Numbered from the stretch's first letter, positions 9,152 through 17,946 are shown. The stretch: 64,000 nt of DNA from Alteribacillus sp041949975 (GCF_041949975.1 NZ_JBHFQG010000003.1:124001-188000); one strand, 5' to 3'. Made by a program: numbers and translations. The notes: generated from the letters alone by a model not told the origin.

Positions 9152-9346
9152 ATGGATATATGGTTCACTGCCGCCGGAGAGTATGGAGTGACAGCTGTTA
9201 TCGCTTTTTATTTGCTGCACCGTATGGAAAAAAAGATGGATATATTGATTTATGCTGTGCAGCAGCTTCCTGGTGAACATGCTGGATCTGCCATTTCTTC
9301 TCAGCAGCAGACAAACGCAGAAAATAAAATAAAGCAGGCAAAGTAA
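9152..9346 (+). CDS. YvrJ family small membrane protein
   Basis: A 64-residue protein with one N-terminal membrane segment (about residues 8-23, GEYGVTAVIAFYLLHRMEKK) and a polar C-terminal tail. The layout fits the YvrJ family, short single-pass proteins of unknown role. It is the last gene of the DUF1659-DUF2922-YvrJ operon, preceded by GGAGAG and followed by a terminator hairpin. Confidence 0.75.
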   Translation: MDIWFTAAGEYGVTAVIAFYLLHRMEKKMDILIYAVQQLPGEHAGSAISSQQQTNAENKIKQAK

Positions 9347-9371
9347 CGCAGTAAGCTTGATGCCGTTAGAA

Positions 9372-9412
9372 GGGGTTGTCTCGAATGTAAGAGACAGCCC
9401 CCATCTTCTTTT
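9372..9412 (+). terminator. Terminator-like hairpin after yvrJ
   Basis: GGGGTTGTCTC pairs with GAGACAGCCCC across 8 bases (one G-T pair) and is followed by a pyrimidine run CATCTTCTTTT. The GAGACAGCCCC arm also ends the repeat at 7800, so the hairpin may belong to the R3 repeat family. Confidence 0.6.
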
Positions 9413-9932
9413 GGAAGCATTCGCGAGATTAGGATCTCCTGTGGCTCCTTTGCCAAAGCAAAGTTCTTGAAGCCCGAGACAGGAGATTGAAAGTTGAAGC
9501 AATAACCAAGGAAGAGGATTGAAGACCTAAGTTGGAGAAAGATTGAAAATACCAGTTACCTGCTTTTCAGTGATGTTGCTACAGATCATGCTTGAGGGAG
9601 GAACTTTCTGATTAAGCGTAGTGGCACCGCCTGCAGAAAAGAGAAAACCAAGCAAAACAGCCGGTCGTGATTTATTTCATATTACCATGCAAGAGCTTTA
9701 GAGACAGCTCCTTCTGCTTTAGTGCTTAAGCGCGGTTCGCCGTGAAGATATACTCCTTCATCTATAATGACTATCCTAAAGACCTGAATTCTTAGTCCTG
9801 TTTTTCCTTTTATTTACATATAACAGAGACAAAATGCAGTCTTTTTGCTAAGATATACTTGTTTTCGCAACAAAAGGGAATGGGTTTCCGTAAGTAAATA
9901 TACAATAATAATAGAAAGGAGTGGATAATAGA
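9413..9932. other. Gene-free gap with R3-type repeat and DUF418 leader
   Basis: 9413-9720 contains spaced (G)GTTACC/AATAACC words, AAACAGCCGGTCGT at 9657-9670 and GAGACAGCTCC near its end, the same set seen at 7439-7800. From 9720 to 9932 the sequence is AT-rich leader DNA of the DUF418 gene; I see no clear -35/-10 pair. No open frame is supported. Confidence 0.5.
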
Positions 9933-11135
9933 ATGAAAGTTTCTTCCACTGCAAGAAATGAACGTATCCTTTCCCTTGATTTTATCCGGGGTATAGCTCT
10001 TTTAGGCATTCTTTTTGCCAACATGGCATTTTTTAAATCTCCTGTTTTTCAACTGCAGAGCCTGCCTGGAGAGCTCGCATCTCTGCCGGCTGATCATTTA
10101 AACCAATGGGCAGTGTTTGGCATCGATTGGTTTGTAATCGGTAAGTTTTATCCGATGTTTTCTTTTTTATTTGGGCTTGGGTTTTATTTATTTTATGAAC
10201 GAATGCGAGAAAAAGGCTTAGACGCAGGCAAAATGTATTCGAGGCGGTTGTATTTTTTGCTTGCGCTTGGTGCTGTCCACCTCTTATTCATTTGGTCAGG
10301 TGATATCCTGCATACATACGCCATTACTGGATTTTTATTATTACTATTTATCCACCGTAAACCTAAAACGATTCTTATATGGGGTATTATGCTGATTCTT
10401 GTCTCTGCATTCTTATTAGGAGTTCTTGTTACGACGAGCAATCTTTTTGTTGCTTATCAAGAGGGGACTGCTTTTGAACAAGACGCTCAAAATGCAGTAA
10501 GTACAGCTCTATCCACGTATAGCAGCGGTTCTTATATCGATATTCTTTCGTTTAGAATTTCCAACGAAATACCTATCGTTTTGTCGAACCTCCTATTGAG
10601 CATTCCAAATATTCTCGGGCTGTTCTTGATCGGATTATATATCGGTAAACAAGGTTTTATCCGTAATGCAGAGGAACATCTTTCTTTCTGGAAAAAACTG
10701 CTCCTTTTCACACTTATGAGCGGCGGCCTGCTTTCGGGATTGTACGCCTGCTTGAAAAACGGGATCTTCTCCATTGCTCCTTGGCTTTCTAACGGCTTGG
10801 CTGAAGGTTTAAATATTATTGCGGGTCCTTTATTTATGCTTTTTTACGTATCAAGTGCTGTACTGCTTTTCCAAAAACCTGCTTTCAAAAAATTGTTCCA
10901 GCCTATTACGATGGTGGGCCAAATGGCACTTACCAATTATTTGTTACAATCTATTGTTTGTATATTTATTTTTTATGGATTCGGCCTTCAACTATACGGC
11001 ACCATTTACGCGGCCACCGGCATATTGATTACACTTGTTATTTATGCCGTTCAAACACTATTAAGCTGGTTTTGGCTTGGAAACTATGACCAGGGACCAA
11101 TGGAAAAATTGTGGAGAAGGTTTACTTACAAATAA
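9933..11135 (+). CDS. DUF418 family integral membrane protein (YeiB-like)
   Basis: A 400-residue polytopic membrane protein. The N-terminus RILSLDFIRGIALLGILFAN is the signature of the DUF418/YeiB group; KFYPMFSFLFGLGFYLF and, in the C-terminal DUF418 domain, GQMALTNYLLQS and LGNYDQGPMEKLWRR are also typical. Related proteins resemble membrane acyltransferases and are often called transporters, but no function is proven. The start is taken as ATG 9933, with AGGAG about 11 bases upstream; the in-frame GTG at 9921 overlaps the ribosome site itself. Confidence 0.8.
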   Translation: MKVSSTARNERILSLDFIRGIALLGILFANMAFFKSPVFQLQSLPGELASLPADHLNQWAVFGIDWFVIGKFYPMFSFLFGLGFYLFYERMREKGLDAGKMYSRRLYFLLALGAVHLLFIWSGDILHTYAITGFLLLLFIHRKPKTILIWGIMLILVSAFLLGVLVTTSNLFVAYQEGTAFEQDAQNAVSTALSTYSSGSYIDILSFRISNEIPIVLSNLLLSIPNILGLFLIGLYIGKQGFIRNAEEHLSFWKKLLLFTLMSGGLLSGLYACLKNGIFSIAPWLSNGLAEGLNIIAGPLFMLFYVSSAVLLFQKPAFKKLFQPITMVGQMALTNYLLQSIVCIFIFYGFGLQLYGTIYAATGILITLVIYAVQTLLSWFWLGNYDQGPMEKLWRRFTYK

Positions 11136-11137
11136 AA

Positions 11138-11178
11138 AAGGGAGCCCCTTCAAGTAAAATTGAGGGATTCCCTTCCAT
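11138..11178 (+). terminator. Hairpin downstream of the DUF418 gene
   Basis: AAGGGAGCCCCTTCAA and TTGAGGGATTCCCTT form an imperfect stem (two mismatches) immediately after the stop. There is no clean T run after it, so terminator function is only likely. Confidence 0.5.
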
Positions 11179-11187
11179 ACAAGCGTT

Positions 11188-11358
11188 TTAAAACAGAGCG
11201 ATGAAGATGTTGTAGCCTATAAAGACAGCTCCTGCCAGGAGCCATAAATAAGCACCTGGTCATATGGGAGGTATTGATTTTTTCTTTTCTCCCTGACCTG
11301 ACTGCTTATCCTGCACACTTCACTGGCCGGTTTTGCACATGTTTTTTTCGTCTTTCAT
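11188..11358 (-). pseudogene. Small membrane-protein gene with two in-frame TGA codons
   Basis: Behind an excellent ribosome site (AGGAGGAG, 5 bases before ATG at 11356-11358) a 57-codon frame runs to TAA at 11188. It reads MKDEKNMCKTGQ, TGA, then a KQSGQGEKKKS linker, TGA, and PGAYLWLLAGAVFIGYNIF, a typical single membrane helix. Both stops are TGA at positions where Trp would fit. It is either a small gene dead by two TGG-to-TGA changes or one relying on TGA readthrough. I do not recognise a family. Confidence 0.5.
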
Positions 11359-11462
11359 TTATTCTCCTCCTGAGTATATATCATGCCACCATTTTATACC
11401 CTACATAGTATATGTGCAAATCTTTGATATAACAGAATAAGAGGCTGTCGAGCCCTTCCATT

Positions 11463-11498
11463 CACTAAAAAACAAACTGCCTGTATCTTTCTAGGCAG
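11463..11498 (-). terminator. Terminator of the chemotaxis operon (after cheX)
   Basis: On the minus strand CTGCCT and AGGCAG pair over 10 bases and are followed by TTTGTTTTTT. It lies just past the cheX stop at 11521. Confidence 0.7.
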
Positions 11499-11520
11499 CT
11501 CATCTTTTTATTACGTTTCT

Positions 11521-11984
11521 TTACGAGACATGTATGTAAAGATTTCCAATCGAGCTGTGCAGCGGAAGTGTAACAAAAGTTTGTTCCATTCTAAAGGTAG
11601 AAAGACCTTCATTTACTACAGGAGGAGAAATATCAATAACAGCTGTGGATTTTATCAGCTCGGTTGCCGCTTTTCCTGCTACCAATTGCCAAATTCCTGA
11701 ATAGCACTCCAGCCCATATCATCCATGAATGAAATTTCCATACCGCCCATCATTGTACCTACAATCGATAAAGCAGTATCCTCTTCCATCGAACAGATAA
11801 TCTGCCCTTCAAGTGTTCCGTTTACCCCCATAACAACGGAAATATGGGACGACTGAAATTGTTTACCTGCTTCAACTGGTTTAGAAAAAGAAGCTTGTAT
11901 TCCTAAATGTTCCTGAACAATTGCAGCAGCCGCTTTTGTAATCGCGTTCATATGGTTTGCTTCCATTTGCACTGATGAAGGCAT
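11521..11984 (-). pseudogene. cheX: Frameshifted CheX-type chemotaxis phosphatase
   Basis: The first ~100 residues (MNAITKAAAAIVQEHLG, GTLEGQIICSMEEDTA, IVGTMMGG, WSAIQEFGN) match the CheX/CheC fold that dephosphorylates CheY-P; the WSAIQEFGN stretch is the catalytic E-x2-N helix. At about 11683-11687 one base appears to be missing: shifting the frame gives GKAATELIKSTAVIDISPP and a normal end at TAA 11521. The broken reading frame would stop right after the catalytic helix. AGAGGAG precedes the ATG by 6 bases. A single-base sequencing error is a real alternative, since everything else is intact. Confidence 0.8.
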
Positions 11985-11999
11985 ATCTTTCTCCTCTCT

Positions 12000-12359
12000 T
12001 TACTCTAAGACTTTTGTTATCGCATCCATTACTCGATCAGCTTGGAATGGTTTTACGATAAAATCCTTTGCCCCAGCTTGAATGGCATCGATCACCATAG
12101 CCTGCTGCCCCATAGCAGAACACATAATAATATTTGCATCCGGGCTGTTTGATTTGATTTCTTTTAACGCTTCAATACCATCTTTTTCCGGCATGGTTAT
12201 ATCCATCGTGACAAGATCCGGCTGCAATTCGTTATACATGTCAACTGCTTCTTGCCCATTTGCTGCTTCCCCGGCAATCTCAAAATTATTCTTTACTAAA
12301 ATATCCTTTATCATCATTCTCATAAATGATGCGTCATCTACTATTAACACAGAAGCCAT
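12000..12359 (-). CDS. cheY: CheY-like response regulator
   Basis: A 119-residue single receiver domain. The phospho-acceptor D53 (TMDITMP), acidic pocket D8-D9 (IVDDA), S81 and K103 (VKPF) are all present, so it should be phosphorylated by CheA and act on the flagellar switch. It resembles the Bacillota CheY closely (MASVLIVDDASFMR). It lies between cheW and cheX in a leftward cluster, with GAGGTGAT before its ATG. Confidence 0.9.
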   Translation of the reverse strand: MASVLIVDDASFMRMMIKDILVKNNFEIAGEAANGQEAVDMYNELQPDLVTMDITMPEKDGIEALKEIKSNSPDANIIMCSAMGQQAMVIDAIQAGAKDFIVKPFQADRVMDAITKVLE

Positions 12360-12395
12360 CGTATCACCTCATCGTTGTTTTTATATACAGGCGTT

Positions 12396-12860
12396 TTATG
12401 CGCCAGCTTTACCTTCTTGTTTCTGCAGAATTTTATCTAAGTGCAGCAAGGTAAAAAGCCGATTTTCCAATTTCACAACCCCGCGTAAATATTCCTCTGC
12501 AACTCCTCCTACTACCTCAGGAGTTGGTTCGATTTTAGAGACTGGAATGTCCATCACATCATTTGCTCCATCCACGATAAAACCTATTTCGTTACCTTCC
12601 TTGTTTAAAACTAAAATGCGAGTGGCTTCATCGTATTGCTTACTCTCAATTCCAAATCTGCTGCGCAGATCGATAACAGGAGTGATTACTCCACGCAGGT
12701 TCATTACCCCTTTAATAAAAGCATCGACTCCTGGAATACGGGTAATCGGCTGCATTCTTTCAATGGACTGCACGTAATCCACTTCTATTGCATACTCTTC
12801 ATCTTTCAGCTGAAAGATGACAACCTTTAAATCGTTAACTTCCTTCGATTCTGCTGGCAC
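12396..12860 (-). CDS. cheW: CheW chemotaxis coupling protein
   Basis: A 154-residue single CheW domain that links receptors to CheA. Landmarks are VIFQLKDEEYAIEVDYVQSIERM, ITRIPGVDAFIKGVMNLRGVI and PVIDLRSRFG. It starts at GTG 12858-12860 with AGGAGG 8 bases upstream and lies 18 bases after cheA, so they are cotranscribed. Confidence 0.92.
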   Translation of the reverse strand: MPAESKEVNDLKVVIFQLKDEEYAIEVDYVQSIERMQPITRIPGVDAFIKGVMNLRGVITPVIDLRSRFGIESKQYDEATRILVLNKEGNEIGFIVDGANDVMDIPVSKIEPTPEVVGGVAEEYLRGVVKLENRLFTLLHLDKILQKQEGKAGA

Positions 12861-12878
12861 TTATTCCACCTCCTCTTT

Positions 12879-14915
12879 TTATTTAATGAGTGCATTTGTA
12901 TCAACAATTAAAGCAACCTGGCCGTCTCCAAGGATTGTAGCACCAGAAATAGCAAAGACATTATTTAAGTGATTGCCGAGCGATTTTAATACAATATCGT
13001 GCTGTCCAATCAGAGAGTCCACAACAAGACCAGCAACTTTTTCACCTTTATTAACGATAACAAGTGAGTAATACTCGTTATCTTTTTCTTCTGTTGGCAC
13101 CTGAAATATTTCATCAAAAAAAACAAGCGGTACCACTTTTCCGCGAAAGTCTATGACTTTTTGATTATGAGCACTGTAGACTTCATTTTTATTGACAATA
13201 GCTGTTTCCACAATGGCCGTTAATGGAATTGCATATTTTTCTTTTGCTACTTCTACTAACATTACATCAATAATAGAGAGAGTAAGCGGTAGCTGAATCG
13301 AGAACAAAGAGCCTTTTCCGAGATGAGAGTCGACCGTTACTACCCCGCCTAGAGATTCAAATGTACTTCTTACAACGTCCAGGCCGACGCCTCGTCCTGA
13401 AATATCCGTAACCTCTTCAGCTGTGCTGAAGCCTGAAGCGAACAGCAATCCATAAATTTGCTTGTCTGTCATCTTTTCCAAATCTTCTTCTGTGATCACT
13501 TCTTTTTCCAGTGCCTTGCCTATTACTTTTTCTTTATTAATGCCAGCTCCATCATCTTCAATTTCTATAAACACATGATTTCCGCTGTGATAGGCTCTTA
13601 ATTCTACGGTTCCTTCTTCCGGCTTGCCTGCTTCTTTTCGAACCTCTGGATTTTCTATACCATGATCAATCGAGTTTCGAAGCAGATGAACAAGCGGATC
13701 ACCGATTTCATCAATAATCGTCCGATCCAGCTCTGTTTCCGCCCCGATGATTTCAAGGTTCACCTTTTTGCCAAGCTCTTTAGACAAGCTTCTTACCATC
13801 CGTGGAAATCTGTTGAACACCTGGTCTACCGGCATCATTCTCATATTCAGAATGATTTCCTGCAGATCCCCTGAAATGCGGGACATCCGCTCGACTGTTT
13901 CATTTAATTCACTATTGGCCAGCTCGCTTGAGATTTGTTCCAATCGCCCGCGGTCAATAACCAGTTCTTCAAACAAATTCATTAATACATCAAGACGGTC
14001 AATATTTACACGGATCGTTTTATTCAGCTCTGTTCCTTTTTTTCCAGGAGATGACTCTGCCTTGTCTGTCTTCTTGTTTGCCGGAGGTGTTGTATCCAGC
14101 TGGTTCTTGTTCTTCGTCTCCTCCTCCTTCAAGCTTTGCTGTTTGTATGTTTCGATATGAACAGGTTCTACTTCCACAGAGGTAATCTCAGAAACTTTTA
14201 AAATTCGCTGTTTTATCTCCTCTGCTTCTGATGCTGAAATTAAGGTAATGATAAACGTAAAAACAAACTTTTCTTCCTCAAGCTCTTCAGCAGGAGGAGT
14301 TGATTTAATAATATCCCCCACCTGTTCAAGGACTTCAAACACCATATATACTCTGGCCGCTTTCAACATTGTCTTTTCATCTAAAGAAACTTGAATCTGG
14401 TAGGCTTGATATCCTTGCTCCTTGGATTGTGCTAGAACAGTAAGTTCATATTCATCATAATTTTCATTGATCATGCTCGTATCCCCTGCAAGTGCTTCAG
14501 CCATTGCCGCTTCTTCCCCGGTTGTTTTTGTCGATTCTATTCCCTGCAGTGCTTCAAGATGATTAGTCACCTCCTGGATATCCCGTGTTCCATCTCCTCC
14601 ATTAGAAATATCCACTACAATTTCTTCGAGGTCATCTACCGCTTCAAACACGACATCCATCACATCGGATGTTGCCTCTAACTGCTCATTACGGATGAGT
14701 TCAAGGACACTTTCCATATGATGTGTTAAATGAGCAAGGTCTTCAAATCCCATTGTTGCCCCCATACCTTTTAACGTGTGGGCAGAACGAAAGATCTCCC
14801 CAACAATAGAGAGATCACCTGGTTCTTTTTCAAGTTGAAGTAGATTATCATTTACTGCTTGCAAATGTTCTTGGCTTTCATCAATAAACACTTCTATATA
14901 TTCTGATTGACTCAA
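12879..14915 (-). CDS. cheA: CheA chemotaxis sensor histidine kinase
   Basis: A 678-residue kinase with the full CheA order: HPt domain with phospho-His46 (SAHTLKGMGATMGF), CheY-binding P2 (about 175-265), a charged linker, dimerisation P3 (TIRVNIDRLDVLMNLFEELV), ATP-binding domain with N box (LLRNSIDHGIENP), G1 (DDGAGIN) and G2 (GRGVGLDVV), and a C-terminal CheW-like P5. The start is TTG at 14913-14915: GGAGGG lies 8 bases before it and MSQSEYIEVF aligns with known CheA N-termini; the open frame upstream to 15038 is untranslated leader. It phosphorylates CheY. No receptor gene is adjacent except the remnant at 6.9 kb. Confidence 0.92.
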   Translation of the reverse strand: MSQSEYIEVFIDESQEHLQAVNDNLLQLEKEPGDLSIVGEIFRSAHTLKGMGATMGFEDLAHLTHHMESVLELIRNEQLEATSDVMDVVFEAVDDLEEIVVDISNGGDGTRDIQEVTNHLEALQGIESTKTTGEEAAMAEALAGDTSMINENYDEYELTVLAQSKEQGYQAYQIQVSLDEKTMLKAARVYMVFEVLEQVGDIIKSTPPAEELEEEKFVFTFIITLISASEAEEIKQRILKVSEITSVEVEPVHIETYKQQSLKEEETKNKNQLDTTPPANKKTDKAESSPGKKGTELNKTIRVNIDRLDVLMNLFEELVIDRGRLEQISSELANSELNETVERMSRISGDLQEIILNMRMMPVDQVFNRFPRMVRSLSKELGKKVNLEIIGAETELDRTIIDEIGDPLVHLLRNSIDHGIENPEVRKEAGKPEEGTVELRAYHSGNHVFIEIEDDGAGINKEKVIGKALEKEVITEEDLEKMTDKQIYGLLFASGFSTAEEVTDISGRGVGLDVVRSTFESLGGVVTVDSHLGKGSLFSIQLPLTLSIIDVMLVEVAKEKYAIPLTAIVETAIVNKNEVYSAHNQKVIDFRGKVVPLVFFDEIFQVPTEEKDNEYYSLVIVNKGEKVAGLVVDSLIGQHDIVLKSLGNHLNNVFAISGATILGDGQVALIVDTNALIK

Positions 14916-15163
14916 CTCCCGAACCCTCCTGGACCATTTCAAAATACAGCATGGCACTGGTATGATATTCTTTATATCGGCTTTCCTGAGAAAAAATCCA
15001 TGCAAACCGCTGGATTCTCTATTTAAAACTTTAATCATAGTCTATTATACCTATATTTCTATGCTCTTTTCTACCATAAAACCCAGGAAAACTATTTTTC
15101 TTATAAAATTTTACCGGTAATCGATATAAGAAAAAAATGAAGGAACCCGGAATCAGCCAATTT

Positions 15164-15457
15164 TTACTGTGTTGATTCTTTTACTAATATATTCAGTTCT
15201 CTGTTTCTTGTTTCTAGCTTATGAAAGTCTTCTGCCATTTGATTAATTTGTTTATCCTGCTCTTCCACGCTTGGCAAATACTTCTGCACTTGCTGATTCA
15301 GCAAAAGCTGCTGCTTGATTTGTTTCGCGTTCTGTCATCGTGCTGAAATGTTCCAACTCTTTCATATACTCTTCCAGCCTAGGAAGAACGTTGCCCAATT
15401 TAACTTAGCTGGCAGCATATTTCTTTTATGTATGAGTCCTGTTGTCCCTTTTCCCAT
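15164..15457 (-). pseudogene. Multiply frameshifted small coiled-coil protein gene
   Basis: An AAGGAGGGG site precedes ATG at 15455-15457, but the frame ends early. Reading across at least two shifts gives VLPRLEEYMKELEHFSTMTE and then QQLLLNQQVQKYLPSVEEQ, DKQINQMAEDFHKLETRNRE and a stop at 15164, a helical, charged protein of about 95 residues. No family is recognised. The remaining part of this gap (15039-15163, 15458-15540) holds the cheA leader, with a TATAAT-like box near 15044, and nothing else that I can support. Confidence 0.6.
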
Positions 15458-15542
15458 ATAACCCCTCCTTTTTGTGAATGAACAACTATTCATTATATAT
15501 ATACCCTTAATAAGTAAATTTCCTATTATTCAAGTACCAACC

Positions 15543-15590
15543 AAAAAAAAGCTTTTATTATCTGAAAGGTTCAGACAACAAAAGCTTTCT
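15543..15590 (-). terminator. Terminator of the pst-phoU operon
   Basis: AAAGCTTTTGTTGTCTGAA pairs with TTCAGATAATAAAAGCTTT (small internal loop) on the minus strand and runs into T8. It directly follows the phoU stop. Confidence 0.85.
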
Positions 15591-15593
15591 TAC

Positions 15594-16253
15594 CTAATTA
15601 TTTAATGTAAAACGTTCCCCTTTGACAAGGTAAATGACTTGTTCAGCAATGTTGGTAATATGGTCAGCGACCCGTTCCATGTACCGGCTTACATAAGCAA
15701 GTTGAATGAGCTGATTAATCGAATTTGGATACTGACTCGTCTCTATCATTAGCTTTTCAAGTGTAGTACTATGCAAACTGTCTATTTCATCATCAGTTTC
15801 GGCTGAGCTTTTGGCTTTTGCTGCATCTTCTGTCATATAGGCATCCAATGTCTCAGAAAACATGGTTAAAGAAAGCTCCGCCATTTTTTTGATCGTTTCA
15901 TAATCAATATTTGCTCCTTTTTCCAGTCGAATAGTAGATTTACAGACATTCACCGCAAAATCGGCTATTCGCTCAATATCATTGGCTATTTTTAATGCAC
16001 AAATGATTTTTCTTAAATCGGAAGCAACTGGTTGTTGGCGTGCAATCATCATAATAGCTCTCTCTTGAATGATATCTTCCTGCTTATTAATGGCTTCATC
16101 CTTTTTCATAAGTGCTCTACCTGTTTCAGCATCCTGCTCAAAAAAGGCAGTCAAAACTTCTTTAAAATAAGAAATCGTCTCCTGGCCCATTTGTTCTAGC
16201 ATCGTTTTTAACTCTACTAACTCTTTATCGAATGAACCACGCGTAAAAGTCAT
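15594..16253 (-). CDS. phoU: PhoU phosphate signalling regulator
   Basis: A 219-residue all-helical protein with two tandem three-helix PhoU repeats; the metal-binding E/D-x3-D patterns are seen in NDIERIADFAVN and SRYMERVADHITNIAEQV. PhoU couples the Pst transporter to Pho signalling and limits phosphate uptake. It is the last gene of pstS-C-A-B-B-phoU, 32 bases after the second pstB, with GAGGG before ATG. Confidence 0.92.
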   Translation of the reverse strand: MTFTRGSFDKELVELKTMLEQMGQETISYFKEVLTAFFEQDAETGRALMKKDEAINKQEDIIQERAIMMIARQQPVASDLRKIICALKIANDIERIADFAVNVCKSTIRLEKGANIDYETIKKMAELSLTMFSETLDAYMTEDAAKAKSSAETDDEIDSLHSTTLEKLMIETSQYPNSINQLIQLAYVSRYMERVADHITNIAEQVIYLVKGERFTLNN

Positions 16254-16285
16254 GGAATCAGCCCTCTTTTCTTATATCTTGTAAA

Positions 16286-17059
16286 CTATCCAAAACGTCC
16301 GGTAATATATTCTTCGGTACGATGATCACTTGGCTGCGAAAAAATCGTATCTGTATTATCCATTTCGATTAATTCTCCCATTAAAAAGAACGCTGTTTTA
16401 TCAGAGATCCTTGCAGCCTGCTGCATGTTATGGGTTACAATCACAATCGTATACTTCTCTTTTAACTTCTCAATTAATTCTTCCACTTTCACTGTAGAAA
16501 TAGGATCAAGCGCTGAAGTTGGTTCATCCATTAACACAACTTTCGGTTCTGTTGCCAGGGTTCTCGCTATACACAACCGCTGCTGTTGTCCGCCGGAAAG
16601 GCCCATAGCATTCGTATCTAATCTGTCTTTTACTTCATCCCATAAAAACGCGTCTTTTAAGCTGCGTTCTACAATTTCATTCAGCTGTGATTTTTTGCGA
16701 ATGCCATGAATCCTTGGTCCATATGCTACATTCTCAAATATGGTCTTTGGGAAAGGGTTAGGTTTTTGGAATACCATTCCTACCTTTTTTCGCAGTTCAA
16801 TTAAGTCTGGCTTATCTTTCAAGAGATTTTTTTGTTCATAATTAATTTCACCAGTCATTCTTACGGACGGCACCATATTAATCATTAAATTCAATGTTTT
16901 AATGAAAGTAGATTTACCGCAGCCAGAAGGTCCAATAATAGCAGTGACCTCTTTTTCTAAAATATCCATATTAATGTTAGATAAGGCATGGTGTTCTCCA
17001 TACCAAAGGTTTAAATCATTTACTGAATAAGCAGCTGGCATTGCTGTTATTTGACTCAT
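16286..17059 (-). CDS. pstB: Phosphate ABC transporter ATP-binding protein PstB (second copy)
   Basis: A 257-residue ABC ATPase with Walker A GPSGCGKS, Q-loop (VFQKPNPFP), signature LSGGQQQR, Walker B VLMDEPTSALDP and switch H (VTHNMQQAA). The KPNPFP stretch after the Q-loop is specific to PstB. It energises phosphate import with PstC/PstA. It lies 17 bases after another PstB, with about two thirds of positions shared between the two by eye; such tandem pstB genes are normal in Bacillus. Confidence 0.92.
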   Translation of the reverse strand: MSQITAMPAAYSVNDLNLWYGEHHALSNINMDILEKEVTAIIGPSGCGKSTFIKTLNLMINMVPSVRMTGEINYEQKNLLKDKPDLIELRKKVGMVFQKPNPFPKTIFENVAYGPRIHGIRKKSQLNEIVERSLKDAFLWDEVKDRLDTNAMGLSGGQQQRLCIARTLATEPKVVLMDEPTSALDPISTVKVEELIEKLKEKYTIVIVTHNMQQAARISDKTAFFLMGELIEMDNTDTIFSQPSDHRTEEYITGRFG

Positions 17060-17076
17060 CGCTATACACCCTCCTT

Positions 17077-17928
17077 TTAACCGAAGCGGCCCGAGATATA
17101 ATCTTCTGTTTCTTTATTAGAAGGATTGGTAAACAATCTATCAGTATGATCATATTCGACTAGACGTCCATTAAGAAAAAAGGCCGTTTTATCAGAAACT
17201 CGTGCGGCCTGCTGCATGTTGTGGGTCACGATTACAATGGTATGGTTTTCTTTTAGTTCAGAGATTAATTCTTCTATTTTTGCAGTAGAAATCGGATCAA
17301 GAGCTGAAGCCGGTTCATCAAGCAAAAGAACGTTTGGATCCATGGCTAGCGTTCTTGCAATACAAAGACGCTGCTGCTGGCCGCCGGATAATGATAAAGC
17401 AGAGGTATGGAGACGGTCTTTTACTTCGTCCCATAATGCTGCTTTTTTTAAACTTTCTTCTACTTTCTGATCAAGAATCTTTTTCTTCTTTATTCCATGA
17501 AGCTTTAACGCATGTGTTATATTTTGGTAAATGGATTTCGGAAACGGATTCGGCTTTTGAAATACCATTCCAATTTCATGACGCAATGCTGTAACGTCTA
17601 TATTCTTACCGACAAGATTGACCCCTTCATAAATAAGTTCCCCTTCGGTTCTGCTTATCGGTATAAGATCGTTCATGCGGTTCACACTTCTTAAGAAAGT
17701 TGACTTTCCGCACCCAGAAGGACCGATTAAAGCAGTAACGGACTGCTCCGGCACCTCAAAGGTCACATGCTGAACAGCATGGTTATCAGCATAATAAATA
17801 TTTAAATCCCGCACATCCAGAATCGTTCGTTTTTCCTTTGGCTCTTTTTTTGGCTTCTCTTGGACGGGTGGCTTAACAACAGCGTTTTCCTCTGCCTTTG
17901 TTTTCCTTTCTTGAAGAGCGGTTGTCAT
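17077..17928 (-). CDS. pstB: Phosphate ABC transporter ATP-binding protein PstB (first copy)
   Basis: A 283-residue PstB with the same motifs as its neighbour (GPSGCGKS, VFQKPNPFPKS, LSGGQQQR, LLLDEPASALDP, VTHNMQQAA). It differs by a ~38-residue hydrophilic Lys/Glu/Pro-rich N-terminal extension before ILDVRDLNIYY. The duplicate pair could assemble as a heterodimer or serve different conditions; the sequence does not say. AGGAGG precedes ATG by 8 bases. Confidence 0.92.
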   Translation of the reverse strand: MTTALQERKTKAEENAVVKPPVQEKPKKEPKEKRTILDVRDLNIYYADNHAVQHVTFEVPEQSVTALIGPSGCGKSTFLRSVNRMNDLIPISRTEGELIYEGVNLVGKNIDVTALRHEIGMVFQKPNPFPKSIYQNITHALKLHGIKKKKILDQKVEESLKKAALWDEVKDRLHTSALSLSGGQQQRLCIARTLAMDPNVLLLDEPASALDPISTAKIEELISELKENHTIVIVTHNMQQAARVSDKTAFFLNGRLVEYDHTDRLFTNPSNKETEDYISGRFG

Positions 17929-17946
17929 TTTTCAACCTCCTGAATA

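Noticed and set aside
9125..9502. A 125-residue minus-strand frame over yvrJ
   Set aside because: It is antisense to yvrJ and its terminator and lacks a ribosome site.
15038..15038. CheA starting at 15038
   Set aside because: The extra 41 residues have no family match and no ribosome site, whereas TTG 14915 has GGAGGG at 8 bases.
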